DNA of 40,142 bases from assembly GCA_017446775.1 (NCBI GenBank), contig JAFSQE010000020.1, positions 1 through 40,142 on the forward strand, given 5' to 3'. The stretch is from Bacteroidales bacterium (GTDB lineage: Bacteria > Bacteroidota > Bacteroidia > Bacteroidales > UBA932). Below the pieces are notes generated by a model. The model was not told where the DNA came from and searched no databases. It saw only the letters and a list, made by a program, of their open reading frames with translations. This document shows positions 1-8,260 of this stretch, piece after piece. The first letter of the stretch is position 1. Each line of letters opens with the position of its first letter. The translations under genes were made by a program, and so were the position numbers.

Positions 1-1722
1 ATCTCCGTCAATCACAATCGCCGGGACATAAGGTTTTGTTACGGTAACATTGATGGTAGTGCTTGCGGCAGTATATTCACCGGCCACAGCAGCTGCGTTG
101 AGCGTAATGGTGGTGGAGCCTTCGGCGACACCGGTAATCACTCCGTTTGCATCTACAGTGGCAACAGCAGTATTATTGGAGGTGTAAGTAATAGTTGCGG
201 TAGAGTTTGTGGTCGCGCCTATACTTACAGTTTGCTCCTCGTCTACAGTCTGGTCTTCTGCCGTAATGGTTGTCGTCTCGGGCATAATCAGCGCCCCATC
301 TGTCACGCTCCAACGGAAAGAATGTTTCACGTTAATGGGGCCGGTGGGACTACCCAGTGCAGAGCGTGGTATGCAAACTTCAACGTAACAGTAATCCCCT
401 ATTATCTTGCCTCCGACCTCTGGCTTGTCAGCTAAGGTGGTACTGATCGGACGCTTTAAATGTCCATTCTCATCAACCCCTATTTCGCACTGCGGTGTGG
501 CGTTTGACGCCCCTTTCCAAGGACGGATTAAGGCCTCGGCCTCCATACCGGCGCCGATTCCGCCACCGGCAGAACTACCGGATGTGCTTTTGCAGTCTGT
601 ATCAAAACCGATATAGAAGTATGGTGAATTGTCAAAAGTGCTACCATCGGCAACGATTTGCGTGGTGGTAACCTTATAGAGGAAATAGAGGTTTCTGGTA
701 TCAGTCGTGTACTTCCATTCCACGAGTCCGCTATTATTTGCTGCAAACACGTGGGAAACGTCATCCCAATCGCCAAACGAACCGTCAATTTTGATTGCAG
801 GAATAAAGTAATCTCCGCCACTTACATTCAGTTTGATGGGCTTGACCTGACCTCTTGAAAGACTTGATGCCTTGTCTGCCACAAACTCCTTTATTGTAAG
901 TCCGGTGGAATAGTTGATAATCTGAATTGTCGGCTGGAATGAAGCTGAGCTCCAGCGGGATGCCACATAGAAAACAGCTGTCCCTTTTGTAGGGTCGTTG
1001 TCGTATGCGACATCACATATGTAAGACACTGTTTTGGATGCGCCATTGTCTACATCCTCATTGTTCATCTTCAGGTAATCGCTCCCCATTGCAACCAAAC
1101 CGGACAACGCATAGTTCACACCGTTGGTAACTACAGCCTTTATCTTAGGCGCCTTTGTAGCATCTATATTCGTTACTGTAAACTTGTAGGCGCAAACGTA
1201 ATTGCGGAACGATATGCTGCCTTCTTCCGTCAGGTGACTTACCATGGGCAGATTTGCAGAGAAGTGCGTGGTGGTATAGTCTGTTTCTTCAGGAATGTAG
1301 AATTTTGGATTTTCACCAATCGTATAGGTGTGACTATCTGATGCCGGGAACAGCGCCCAGATCTTCATGTCCGAAGTCGTACCGTCGGATGCACCGATCT
1401 CATACCCATCGTCTATTGCACCGCTGAACGAGGCCGTTTTTTTGCCGGCATCGGCGCTATCTATGGTAAGGGTGAAGAACTTGTTCTGCGTCCCGTTATG
1501 GAACAAAACCGATATTGCATCGCCGTCAGACCACGAGAATACGCCGTCATCGTCGTAGTTCGAGCGGGTTTCGGGTGCTGCAGATGCCTTTACAGTGTAA
1601 ATGTAAGTGCCATTGCCTTCATCAACCTTATCGGTATCCGTGAAGTTATTATCGACAGGTTCCTTAACGCAGGAGGCCGCCAGGGCCGCTGCCATAACAA
1701 TCAAAACAGCTAATCTTTTCAT
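1..1722 (-). CDS. fimbrillin-like surface lipoprotein with CBM9-like and Big2-like domains (partial)
   Basis: The frame is open from the ATG at 1722 to the left edge (574 codons), so the C-terminus is missing. The N-terminus is a lipoprotein signal peptide (MKRLAVLIVMAAALAASC) with the lipid-modified Cys at residue 18. The region after it, with TRS...FSWSDGD near residues 40-60 and WALFPASDSHTYTI later, resembles the Mfa-like/fimbrillin domain of Bacteroidales surface proteins. Around residue 306 the motif IPAIKIDGSFGDWDD resembles the start of a CBM9-like domain. From about residue 474 there is a Thr-rich Ig-like Big2 repeat (TYTSNNTAVATVDANGVITG). At the cut end VPAIVIDGD looks like the start of a second CBM9-like copy. 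A cell-surface adhesive or glycan-binding role is inferred; no catalytic motif is visible. The short peptide ORF at 1735-1899 lies 12 nt upstream on the same strand. Confidence 0.85.
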   Translation of the reverse strand, partial: MKRLAVLIVMAAALAASCVKEPVDNNFTDTDKVDEGNGTYIYTVKASAAPETRSNYDDDGVFSWSDGDAISVLFHNGTQNKFFTLTIDSADAGKKTASFSGAIDDGYEIGASDGTTSDMKIWALFPASDSHTYTIGENPKFYIPEETDYTTTHFSANLPMVSHLTEEGSISFRNYVCAYKFTVTNIDATKAPKIKAVVTNGVNYALSGLVAMGSDYLKMNNEDVDNGASKTVSYICDVAYDNDPTKGTAVFYVASRWSSASFQPTIQIINYSTGLTIKEFVADKASSLSRGQVKPIKLNVSGGDYFIPAIKIDGSFGDWDDVSHVFAANNSGLVEWKYTTDTRNLYFLYKVTTTQIVADGSTFDNSPYFYIGFDTDCKSTSGSSAGGGIGAGMEAEALIRPWKGASNATPQCEIGVDENGHLKRPISTTLADKPEVGGKIIGDYCYVEVCIPRSALGSPTGPINVKHSFRWSVTDGALIMPETTTITAEDQTVDEEQTVSIGATTNSTATITYTSNNTAVATVDANGVITGVAEGSTTITLNAAAVAGEYTAASTTINVTVTKPYVPAIVIDGD

Positions 1723-1734
1723 CTCTTTCTGATA

Positions 1735-1899
1735 TTAATCGCCGGAACTAGTCTTAAAAAATTCATCAAAATCGTCTTCATCCTGGAAGGTGATATCCTC
1801 TCCGGATGCGTCTTGAGTACTGCCGCCCAGAATTGTCTCCCGGGCAACCAAATAGACTACGTCTACAGTTGGTGACTAATACAAATACTTCTTGATCAT
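1735..1899 (-). pseudogene. short acidic-tail peptide ORF with an in-frame TAG at codon 8
   Basis: Reading from the ATG at 1899 gives MIKKYLY, then TAG (1876-1878), then an open frame of 46 codons to TAA at 1735-1737. The part after the stop ends with GEDITFQDEDDFDEFFK. The pattern (basic MKKY-like start, hydrophobic V-rich middle, GGST, then an acidic D/E/F tail) resembles the roughly 50-residue orphan peptides often seen directly upstream of Bacteroidales surface-lipoprotein operons; that comparison is from memory. A promoter-like pair lies upstream at 1929-1960. The peptide could be a decayed gene, carry a sequencing error, or be read through at the amber codon. No other start codon precedes the open part in frame. 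Its function is unknown. Confidence 0.45.
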
Positions 1900-1928
1900 A
1901 TAATTGTTTTAGCAAATTCTTTGACAGG

Positions 1929-1960
1929 TAAAAGTAAATATTTTTCACCGCCAAATCAAA
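1929..1960 (-). promoter_or_regulatory. candidate Bacteroidetes promoter for the short ORF and lipoprotein
   Basis: On the minus strand TTTG (1957-1960) is followed after 20 bp by TACTTTTA (1929-1936), which matches 7 of the 8 positions of the TAnnTTTG -7 box. The predicted transcript starts about 20-25 nt upstream of the ATG at 1899. Confidence 0.4.
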
Positions 1961-2050
1961 CAAATGGCGGCAAGAACGTAAATATACGTAAAAACTTATG
2001 TTTCAAGCTGTTTCGATTCGAACGCAAAGAGAGCCGTGATATAAAATCTG

Positions 2051-3277
2051 CTACTGCCGGCGCAGGCGGTTAACGGCATGTTCCAAACTTTCCGACGGCT
2101 CTATGATATTGTAATCGCGCCAGAAGTCGGGGTCCATGAATTCGGACGCCTTGTCGGACAGGATGTCGCTTGTGCGGAACGCTTCGCCCTTTGTAATCTG
2201 CACAGCGGGATGGATGATATCGGTAACGACAAGTTCGTTGACAACGGTATATGAAGTTGCGAACAGCCGCTTTTTCCAGTCACAGTTAAAGCGGAACGTA
2301 GAGCGGAAATATGCCAGGCGAGAGGTGCCGCCGTCCATACTGTAATTAATCAGGAAGGACATCTCCCTGGGTTTGAAGCGGAGCGAGAACGGCTTTTTGA
2401 CCACTATCTGGCGAGTGGCGCGCCCGGGATCGGACATATCCATTGACATCTCTATCCGGGTAAACGAGAGGCGTTCGCAATCTATATACAGCGTGCCGTA
2501 ATATAGCGCCCGTTCAGTATCCTGCGTAGCTGGGCTGAAACTTATCACAAAGTGCATCCGGCCGTCGATAACCGCACTCTGTTCCATCCGGAAATCATAC
2601 AGCGTCAGCTCTTCTTTGTTGAAGATCATATCCCGGTTCTTGACCGCATCCAGATAGAGCGCCTGCGTCGGGCCGCCCTGAACCTTTACGCTAAGGGTAT
2701 CGGAGCGCTTCTGGCTAAGCAGCACCCTGCTCTTTTCAAGTGCAGCCTTATCGCGCCACACACCCTCGCCGTATCCGGTTTTATAGATACGTGCAACCGC
2801 CTCGGAAATGTAGGTGTAGCGGTTGCGTTTACGCACGGTTTCGCGGTAGAAGCACCTCAAAAGCTCTGGCTGAAGAGAATAATTGGCCTCTATCTTGCCG
2901 ATGGCAGACTGAACTATATGCAGCGGGTCTCCCGAGAAGATAACCGCCTCCGAGAGTGTCAGCGCAACGGGCATCATCCTGATGCGCAGAGCATTGCCGG
3001 AAACCACCTGATGCACTACCGTGTTATAGCCGATATGGGAGAAACTCACCCGCTCTATCCGCACGGTCGATTTAAGTGTAAAGCGGCCGTCAGCATTGGT
3101 TACGGTTGCCACCGATGCGTCCGGTGCAGAAACCAGCACCGACTCCATCGGGCGGTTTGTGGCTGCATCCACCACTACCCCCTGGACAGAGAAGGCAAGG
3201 CGCAGGGTATCCTGCTGCGCGAAAAGTGCCGCGCAGTTGAAAAGGAATACCAGGAGTATGATGATTCTCTGCCGCAT
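2051..3277 (-). CDS. secreted CarboxypepD_reg (Ig-like) domain protein
   Basis: This 408-residue protein starts with a signal peptide ending near AALFAQQ (residues 1-21). Residues about 28-100 form a carboxypeptidase-regulatory-like beta-sandwich, recognisable from VQGVVVDAATNRPMESVLV, the NADGRFTL strand and FSHIGY. This module is common at the N-terminus of Bacteroidetes outer-membrane and secreted proteins. The remaining 300 residues are beta-rich with several Tyr/Arg strands and show no catalytic motif I recognise. No TonB plug or SusC barrel is present, so it is not a transporter. The gene is monocistronic and divergent from the alanine symporter gene, with a perfect -7 box (3303-3310) about 25 nt upstream of its start. 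The function is unknown; an envelope location is inferred. Confidence 0.75.
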   Translation of the reverse strand: MRQRIIILLVFLFNCAALFAQQDTLRLAFSVQGVVVDAATNRPMESVLVSAPDASVATVTNADGRFTLKSTVRIERVSFSHIGYNTVVHQVVSGNALRIRMMPVALTLSEAVIFSGDPLHIVQSAIGKIEANYSLQPELLRCFYRETVRKRNRYTYISEAVARIYKTGYGEGVWRDKAALEKSRVLLSQKRSDTLSVKVQGGPTQALYLDAVKNRDMIFNKEELTLYDFRMEQSAVIDGRMHFVISFSPATQDTERALYYGTLYIDCERLSFTRIEMSMDMSDPGRATRQIVVKKPFSLRFKPREMSFLINYSMDGGTSRLAYFRSTFRFNCDWKKRLFATSYTVVNELVVTDIIHPAVQITKGEAFRTSDILSDKASEFMDPDFWRDYNIIEPSESLEHAVNRLRRQ

Positions 3278-3302
3278 TAACGTTTGGATTGGGTGACATT
3301 TT

Positions 3303-3310
3303 CAAAGTTA
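3303..3310 (-). promoter_or_regulatory. -7 box TAACTTTG of the CarboxypepD_reg gene
   Basis: On the minus strand the sequence reads TAACTTTG, a full match to TAnnTTTG, 25 nt upstream of the ATG at 3277. I see no clear TTTG -33 element at the usual spacing. Confidence 0.5.
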
Positions 3311-3324
3311 ACAAAATTATTTGA

Positions 3325-3332
3325 TATATTTG
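3325..3332 (+). promoter_or_regulatory. -7 box TATATTTG of the symporter-LD-carboxypeptidase operon
   Basis: This is a full match to TAnnTTTG. It lies 21 nt before the ATG at 3354, and a T-rich stretch (3299-3302) sits about 22 bp upstream in place of a perfect TTTG. The in-frame ATG at 3321 would precede the predicted transcription start, which favours 3354 as the true start. Confidence 0.5.
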
Positions 3333-3353
3333 CCACAGAAGAGAATATGCAAG

Positions 3354-4757
3354 ATGGATAAGGTTGTTTCGGTTGTGAACGATATCGTGTGGAGCCCTGC
3401 GCTGGTGGTTTTGCTGGTTGGCGCCGGACTCTATTTTTCTATCAGGACACGATTTGTGCAGGTGCGTCGTTTCTGGCTGATGGTCCGCTCTCTGTTCGCA
3501 CCGAAGCATAAAGGGGACGAGGGCGGCACAAAGGGCATCTCTTCTTTCGAGGCTTTTTGCGTTGCACTCTCGGGCCGCGTGGGCACCGGCAACATTGTGG
3601 GCGTTGCCACCGCAATCGCCCTGGGCGGACCCGGTGCAATATTCTGGATGTGGATAATCGCCTTCTTTGGTGCCTCCACCGCATTTGTAGAGGCAACTCT
3701 TGCCCAGAAATATAAATTCCAGCACGAGAGTGGCTTTCGTGGCGGCCCCGCAAACTATATAGAGAAGGGGCTCAAGCTACCCTGGCTTGGCATCGCCTTC
3801 TCTATACTCTGCATTGTCGGCTACGGGATGCTGCTTACCACAGTCCAGGCAAACGGCATGTCGGGGGCGCTCAAAAACTCGTTCGGCATAAATCCTCTCT
3901 ATTCCGGCATTACCCTGGCGGTGCTTCTGGCGCTGGTGATCATAGGCGGCATCAAAAGCATTTCGAGGGTTGCATCCATAATTACGCCGTTCATGGCACT
4001 GGGATACATACTTCTTGCCCTGGTGGTTATCGCGCACCATATCGATGCCGTTCCGGCGGTTCTGAAATCTATCGTAACCAACGCCTTCGGCATTAATCCG
4101 ATAGCCGGCGGAATACTCGGTTCCACCATAATGCTCGGCGTCAAGCGCGGAATTTTCTCCAACGAAGCCGGCCAGGGCGGCGGGGCGATAGTGTCGGCAT
4201 CGGCATCGGTCTCGCACCCGGCAAAACAGGGGCTGGCACAGGCCTTCAGCGTTTATGTTGACACTTTGCTGATATGCACCGCCACGGCGCTGATGATACT
4301 CTGCTCGGGTACTTTCAATATTTTTGACGCCCGCAGCGGCGAGATGATTCTGGCTCTATCGCCCGACCTGGGCGGCAACTATGTAGGATTCACCCAGGCG
4401 GCAGTAGACAGCGTATGGAGCGGTTTTGGCAGCACGTTTGTGAGCATAGCTCTGGTATTCTTTGTGTTCACCACCGTGATGGCCTATTACTTTTACGGCG
4501 AATCGAGCATAATACACATATTCTCACGCCGCAAGGGCGGATCAAAGGGAGAGCGTATCGCAATATGGGTTTTCCGCTGCCTGCTGCTGGCAATGGTGCT
4601 GTTTGGCGCTGTGCGCGAGGCCAACGTGGTCTGGCAGTTGGGCGATATTGGAGTTGGCATCACCGCATGGATCAATGTCATCGCCCTGCTGCTGCTCTGC
4701 CCCGAGGCGGTACGCGCCCTTAAAGAGTACGAATCCTCTCTAAAAAACAACCGATGA
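3354..4757 (+). CDS. alanine/glycine:cation symporter (AGCS family)
   Basis: This 467-residue inner-membrane protein has about ten or eleven hydrophobic segments. The family signature is clear: GRVGTGNIVGVATAIALGG, then GPGAIFWMWIIAFFGAST and the conserved FVEATLAQKYK. Downstream are SNEAGQGGGAIVSASA and a C-terminal WVF/LLLAMVLFGA segment typical of AGCS (AgcS/DagA-like) proteins, and the length is normal for the family. These carriers bring in alanine or glycine with Na+ or H+; D-alanine is also a substrate in some members. The start at 3354 (MDKVVSVVNDIVWSP) matches the family N-terminus. The stop codon overlaps the next gene's ATG (ATGA at 4754), so both are probably translated together. 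The pairing suggests uptake of alanine released by the exported carboxypeptidase. Confidence 0.93.
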   Translation: MDKVVSVVNDIVWSPALVVLLVGAGLYFSIRTRFVQVRRFWLMVRSLFAPKHKGDEGGTKGISSFEAFCVALSGRVGTGNIVGVATAIALGGPGAIFWMWIIAFFGASTAFVEATLAQKYKFQHESGFRGGPANYIEKGLKLPWLGIAFSILCIVGYGMLLTTVQANGMSGALKNSFGINPLYSGITLAVLLALVIIGGIKSISRVASIITPFMALGYILLALVVIAHHIDAVPAVLKSIVTNAFGINPIAGGILGSTIMLGVKRGIFSNEAGQGGGAIVSASASVSHPAKQGLAQAFSVYVDTLLICTATALMILCSGTFNIFDARSGEMILALSPDLGGNYVGFTQAAVDSVWSGFGSTFVSIALVFFVFTTVMAYYFYGESSIIHIFSRRKGGSKGERIAIWVFRCLLLAMVLFGAVREANVVWQLGDIGVGITAWINVIALLLLCPEAVRALKEYESSLKNNR

Positions 4758-5767
4758 AACGATTTATATTCTGCGTCCTTACGTTTGCCGTATCACTTGC
4801 TGCACATGCCCAGGAGTGCGAAAAGCCGGCATGCATAGCACCTCCGTTCCTGCAACCGGGTGATAAGATTGCCCTTATTTCACCCTCTTACCAATCGGAC
4901 AGGCCAAGTATCGACACCTGCGCGGTAGTGCTGGCACATTGGGGCTACGAGCCGGTCATAGGGGCCTTCGTAGACAGTCTGGACCACGGCAGGTATGCCG
5001 GAACGGCGCAGCAGCGGCTATCCGATTTGCGCAGGGCGATGGAAGACCCCGAAATCAAGGCGATAATCTGCACCCGCGGCGGTTACGGCACACTGCATCT
5101 GGTGGATATGCTATCTGCAGAAGAGTTTGCAGCAAATCCCAAATGGCTTGTAGGATTCAGTGACATCACTACCCTGCTGGCCATGGAGACCTGCGGCGGC
5201 GTGATGGGCATCCACGGCACCGTCGGGGGCTATATCGCAAAGTACCGCGGATGCGACTCAAGCAGCGTGATATTGCGTGACTTGCTTGAGGGAACCATCC
5301 CTGAATACGAAGTGCCAGCGAACCCCTGCAATATCTGCGGCAGTGGCACAGGTACCCTTGTTGGCGGCAACCTGTGCACCCTTGCCCCGCTGCTGGGAAC
5401 CGCGGCCGATCCCACGAAAGACGGCGATATAATCCTGTTCCTGGAGGAGGTGGAAGAGAGCTACCATAACATAGACAGGCTGTTCAACATGCTTATCCTT
5501 AGCGGCGTGCTAGAGCGCTGCAAAGGGATAATCCTGGGCGAATTCACTGCCTGCGACCCAGACCTTGAATGGGACAGCGTAGAGCAGATGATTTGCTATT
5601 ACCTTAAGGAGCGTGACATCCCCCTGCTGTGCGGCTTCCCCGCAGGACACGACAAAACAAATCTGCCTCTTATCATGGGGGCAAAAACGACTATAGAGGT
5701 AAAGAGGGATATATCCACCGTTACCTTTGATGTCGAGGGGAACAGGAAAACAGTTTACGTCAACTGA
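4754..5767 (+). CDS. LD-carboxypeptidase, peptidase family S66, exported
   Basis: This 337-residue protein cuts the L,D bond that releases the terminal D-Ala of muropeptide tetrapeptides. Family motifs are GDKIALISPS (36-45), ICTRGGYG (105-112), the nucleophile Ser136 in GFSDIT, GGNLCTL (204-210), the Glu pair 231/232 in LFLEEVEESYHNIDR, and His299 in FPAGHD, together giving the Ser-Glu-His set. Residues 1-20 (MKRFIFCVLTFAVSLAAHAQ) form a signal peptide, whereas the classic LdcA is cytoplasmic, so this enzyme probably acts in the periplasm. It is translationally coupled to the alanine symporter. Its last 13 nt overlap, tail to tail, with the nucleoside phosphorylase gene. Confidence 0.9.
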   Translation: MKRFIFCVLTFAVSLAAHAQECEKPACIAPPFLQPGDKIALISPSYQSDRPSIDTCAVVLAHWGYEPVIGAFVDSLDHGRYAGTAQQRLSDLRRAMEDPEIKAIICTRGGYGTLHLVDMLSAEEFAANPKWLVGFSDITTLLAMETCGGVMGIHGTVGGYIAKYRGCDSSSVILRDLLEGTIPEYEVPANPCNICGSGTGTLVGGNLCTLAPLLGTAADPTKDGDIILFLEEVEESYHNIDRLFNMLILSGVLERCKGIILGEFTACDPDLEWDSVEQMICYYLKERDIPLLCGFPAGHDKTNLPLIMGAKTTIEVKRDISTVTFDVEGNRKTVYVN

Positions 5768-6630
5768 GCCAGTGTATCCAGCACACTTTTAACCATACGC
5801 TCTACAGCAGGCTTGTAATCGGTATTGCTCTCGCCCGCATAGCGGTTGGCAATTGCGCAGCACACAGTAATCGCATCGTGGCCAAGATGGGCAGCCAGAC
5901 CCGCAAGGGCAGAACTCTCCATCTCGAAATTGGTGATGCGGCGGCCGTCAAAGCGCCATTTCTCTAACTTCTCCAGCATATCTGGCATAGCCAGCGGCAG
6001 GCGTATCACACGCCCCTGCGGCCCGTAGAAACCGGGAGCGGAGATGGTCATTCCGGGAACCGTCCACTCCGCGAGGAGGTCTATCAGCTTTTGCGAAGCC
6101 TTCACAAAGTAAGGGTGAGGCAGTCCGGCAGCATCCCAATCCATGAAGCGCAGGAAATCATCTTCGTAATCCTGCAGGTTGATCTTGTCGATATCGGCAT
6201 ACCAGCGCATAAGGCAGTCGAAGCCGATGCTAACCTGAGAAAGAATCGGGCTCCCCAGAGGGATGTCGGGCTGGATAGCGCCGCAGGTACCCATGCGTAT
6301 CAGCGTGAGGCGCCTGTGCTCCGGCTTTAGCTCACGGGTTGCAAAATCGATGTTTGCAAGGGCGTCGAGCTCTGTCATCACGATATCGATATTGTCGGTA
6401 CCGATGCCGTGCGAAACACAGGTCATGCGGCATCCCTTGTATGTGCCGGTAGCAAAGCGGAACTCGCGGCTCTGCCCCTCGGCCTCTATCGAATCGAAAA
6501 AGGCAGAGACCATACCAACACGCCCGGGGTCACCCACCAGAAGCACCATGTCGGCAAGCTGGTCTGGCCTGATATGGATGTGGAATGCGGAGCCGTCGCC
6601 GTTGATAATAAGTTCTGATTTCTGTATCAT
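5755..6630 (-). CDS. nucleoside phosphorylase (PNP/UDP family 1)
   Basis: This 291-residue cytosolic enzyme cleaves ribonucleosides with phosphate. Recognisable elements are VLLVGDPGRV (phosphate-site loop, about residues 30-39), GIGTDNIDIV, the core signature RMGTCGAIQPDIPLGS, and NFEMESSALAGLA, the ribose-binding Glu-Met-Glu segment. The overall pattern is closest to uridine phosphorylase-like members, but I cannot fix the base specificity from the sequence. The start lies 10 nt after the leuA stop on the same strand, so it may be co-transcribed with leuA. Its 3' end overlaps the LD-carboxypeptidase gene by 13 nt in convergent orientation. Confidence 0.9.
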   Translation of the reverse strand: MIQKSELIINGDGSAFHIHIRPDQLADMVLLVGDPGRVGMVSAFFDSIEAEGQSREFRFATGTYKGCRMTCVSHGIGTDNIDIVMTELDALANIDFATRELKPEHRRLTLIRMGTCGAIQPDIPLGSPILSQVSIGFDCLMRWYADIDKINLQDYEDDFLRFMDWDAAGLPHPYFVKASQKLIDLLAEWTVPGMTISAPGFYGPQGRVIRLPLAMPDMLEKLEKWRFDGRRITNFEMESSALAGLAAHLGHDAITVCCAIANRYAGESNTDYKPAVERMVKSVLDTLAQLT

Positions 6631-6640
6631 GGGTAATAGT

Positions 6641-8137
6641 TTAAAGCAGTTTTGAAATAGCGTTCACATATGCCTCTACGGTAGCGGTGATGATATCCTT
6701 GTCTGCCGCGAAGCCATAATAGATCTGTCCCTTGTTCTCTACCTGGATATGCACCTTGCCGATGTCGTTGGTGCCTCGGTTGATAGACTGGATGAGCATC
6801 TCCTCCAGGTTGATGCGACGGTGGACCAGAGAGCGTACCGCCGCAAACGCAGCGTCGATGGGGCCTATTCCGCCGCAGGTGGCTGTGCAGCTTTCGCCAT
6901 CGATATCCAGCGTAACGGTGGCCATCGGCAAGGCATTCTTGCCACATACTACCTGCAGGTAGGTAAGGCGGATCTTCTGAGCAACATTGCCGTCGGCAAC
7001 TCCGGCAATCTCGTAAAGGTCGGCGTCGTTGATATCCTTTTTACTGTCGGCCACGCGCAGGAACTTCTCGTATGCGATAGCCAGCTCCTGGGCAGAGAGA
7101 TTCAGCCCCAGACGGTGCAGGTGATGGTTTAGCGCTGCGCGCCCGCTGCGGGCAGTGAGGGCAATGATAGAGTCGTTAAGCCCGATATCGGTGGGGTCAA
7201 TTATCTCGTAGCTCTCGCGGTTCTTGAGCACGCCGTCCTGATGGATTCCGGACGAGTGTGCAAAGGCGTTGCGGCCAACAATCGCCTTGTTTGGCTGCAC
7301 CGGCATACGCATCATGGAAGATACCTGGTGCGATACCTTGGTAATCTGGCGGATCTTGATGTCGGTATAAACCGGGAACTCGCGGCGGCTCTTGATTGCC
7401 ATCACCACCTCTTCCAAGGCGGTATTGCCGGCCCGTTCTCCAATGCCGTTGATAGTGACCTCCGCCTGCCGCGCACCCGCCATGATTCCCGCCAGGGTAT
7501 TGGCTGTGGCCATGCCAAGGTCGTTGTGGCAGTGGGTAGATATTATCGCCTTGTCGATGTTGGAGACGTGGCCCTTAAGATATGCTATCTTGGCGCCGAA
7601 CTCCTCCGGGAAGCAGTATCCGGTGGTATCGGGGATATTCACCACCGTAGCCCCGGCGGCAATCACCGCCTCCACGACTCGGGCCAGATATTCGTTCTCT
7701 GTACGGCCGGCATCCTCTGCATAAAACTCTACGTCGTCTACTTTGTTACGGGCATATTTTACAGCCGCCACCGCCCGCTCTATAATCTCTTCGCGGTTGG
7801 AGTTGAACTTGTACCGGATATGATAATCGGATGTGCCGATGCCGGTATGGATGCGCTTCAGACGGGCATAGTGCAGCGCCTCTGCCGCAGCATCTATATC
7901 CTTCTCAACAGCGCGGGAAAGGGCGCAGATACGCGATTCCGTGATAATCTTGGATATCTCTACCACAGATTTGAAATCGCCGGGGCTGGAGATCGGGAAA
8001 CCACACTCTATGATGTCGACCCCGAGGGTCTCCAGAAGCTTTGCAAGTTCTATCTTCTCTATCGTATTCAGCTGGCAGCCGGGAACCTGTTCGCCGTCGC
8101 GCAGGGTTGTATCAAAAATGTAGAGTTTATCGTCCAT
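6641..8137 (-). CDS. leuA: 2-isopropylmalate synthase
   Basis: This 498-residue enzyme catalyses the first committed step of leucine synthesis, condensing acetyl-CoA with 2-oxoisovalerate. The TIM-barrel starts with [15 protein letters not shown], the metal-binding HCHNDLGMA motif lies near residues 202-210, and the NGIGERAGN and GIHQDGVLK segments follow. The C-terminal 120 residues ([19 protein letters not shown] through GIGPIDAAF to [10 protein letters not shown]) form the LeuA allosteric dimer domain that senses leucine. The length fits the type 1 bacterial family. It is divergent from ilvD-B-N-C, which makes its substrate 2-oxoisovalerate, so the locus covers most of the shared valine/leucine route; leuBCD are not in the window. 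Confidence 0.95.
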   Translation of the reverse strand: MDDKLYIFDTTLRDGEQVPGCQLNTIEKIELAKLLETLGVDIIECGFPISSPGDFKSVVEISKIITESRICALSRAVEKDIDAAAEALHYARLKRIHTGIGTSDYHIRYKFNSNREEIIERAVAAVKYARNKVDDVEFYAEDAGRTENEYLARVVEAVIAAGATVVNIPDTTGYCFPEEFGAKIAYLKGHVSNIDKAIISTHCHNDLGMATANTLAGIMAGARQAEVTINGIGERAGNTALEEVVMAIKSRREFPVYTDIKIRQITKVSHQVSSMMRMPVQPNKAIVGRNAFAHSSGIHQDGVLKNRESYEIIDPTDIGLNDSIIALTARSGRAALNHHLHRLGLNLSAQELAIAYEKFLRVADSKKDINDADLYEIAGVADGNVAQKIRLTYLQVVCGKNALPMATVTLDIDGESCTATCGGIGPIDAAFAAVRSLVHRRINLEEMLIQSINRGTNDIGKVHIQVENKGQIYYGFAADKDIITATVEAYVNAISKLL

Positions 8138-8224
8138 TATCTTCTGAATCTCGTTTGACAGTTACAAAGTTGAGATTTTTTATTGAATAATTGTGTTTCG
8201 GGTAATAATTATAGTAAAAAAAAA

Positions 8225-8232
8225 TAAATTTG
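8225..8232 (+). promoter_or_regulatory. -7 box TAAATTTG of the ilvDBNC operon
   Basis: This is a full match to TAnnTTTG, 28 nt before the ilvD ATG and preceded by a run of A residues. No perfect -33 TTTG lies at 19-21 bp. The divergent leuA-ilvD gap (8138-8260) is AT-rich, and I see no recognised riboswitch or attenuator in it. Confidence 0.45.
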
Positions 8233-8260
8233 CAAGCGTATTTACAAAATTAGGAGTAGT

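Noticed and set aside
1778-1963. 61-codon minus-strand frame near the short amber-containing ORF
   Set aside because: It overlaps the short peptide ORF in another frame and ends with a random Arg/Gly-rich sequence; the frame with the acidic tail fits the family pattern better.
2552-3280. 242-codon open frame antisense to the CarboxypepD_reg gene
   Set aside because: The minus-strand product has a signal peptide and a domain match; this frame has neither.
7241-8158. 305-codon open frame antisense to leuA
   Set aside because: leuA is unmistakable on the other strand; the antisense translation shows no domain or start context.
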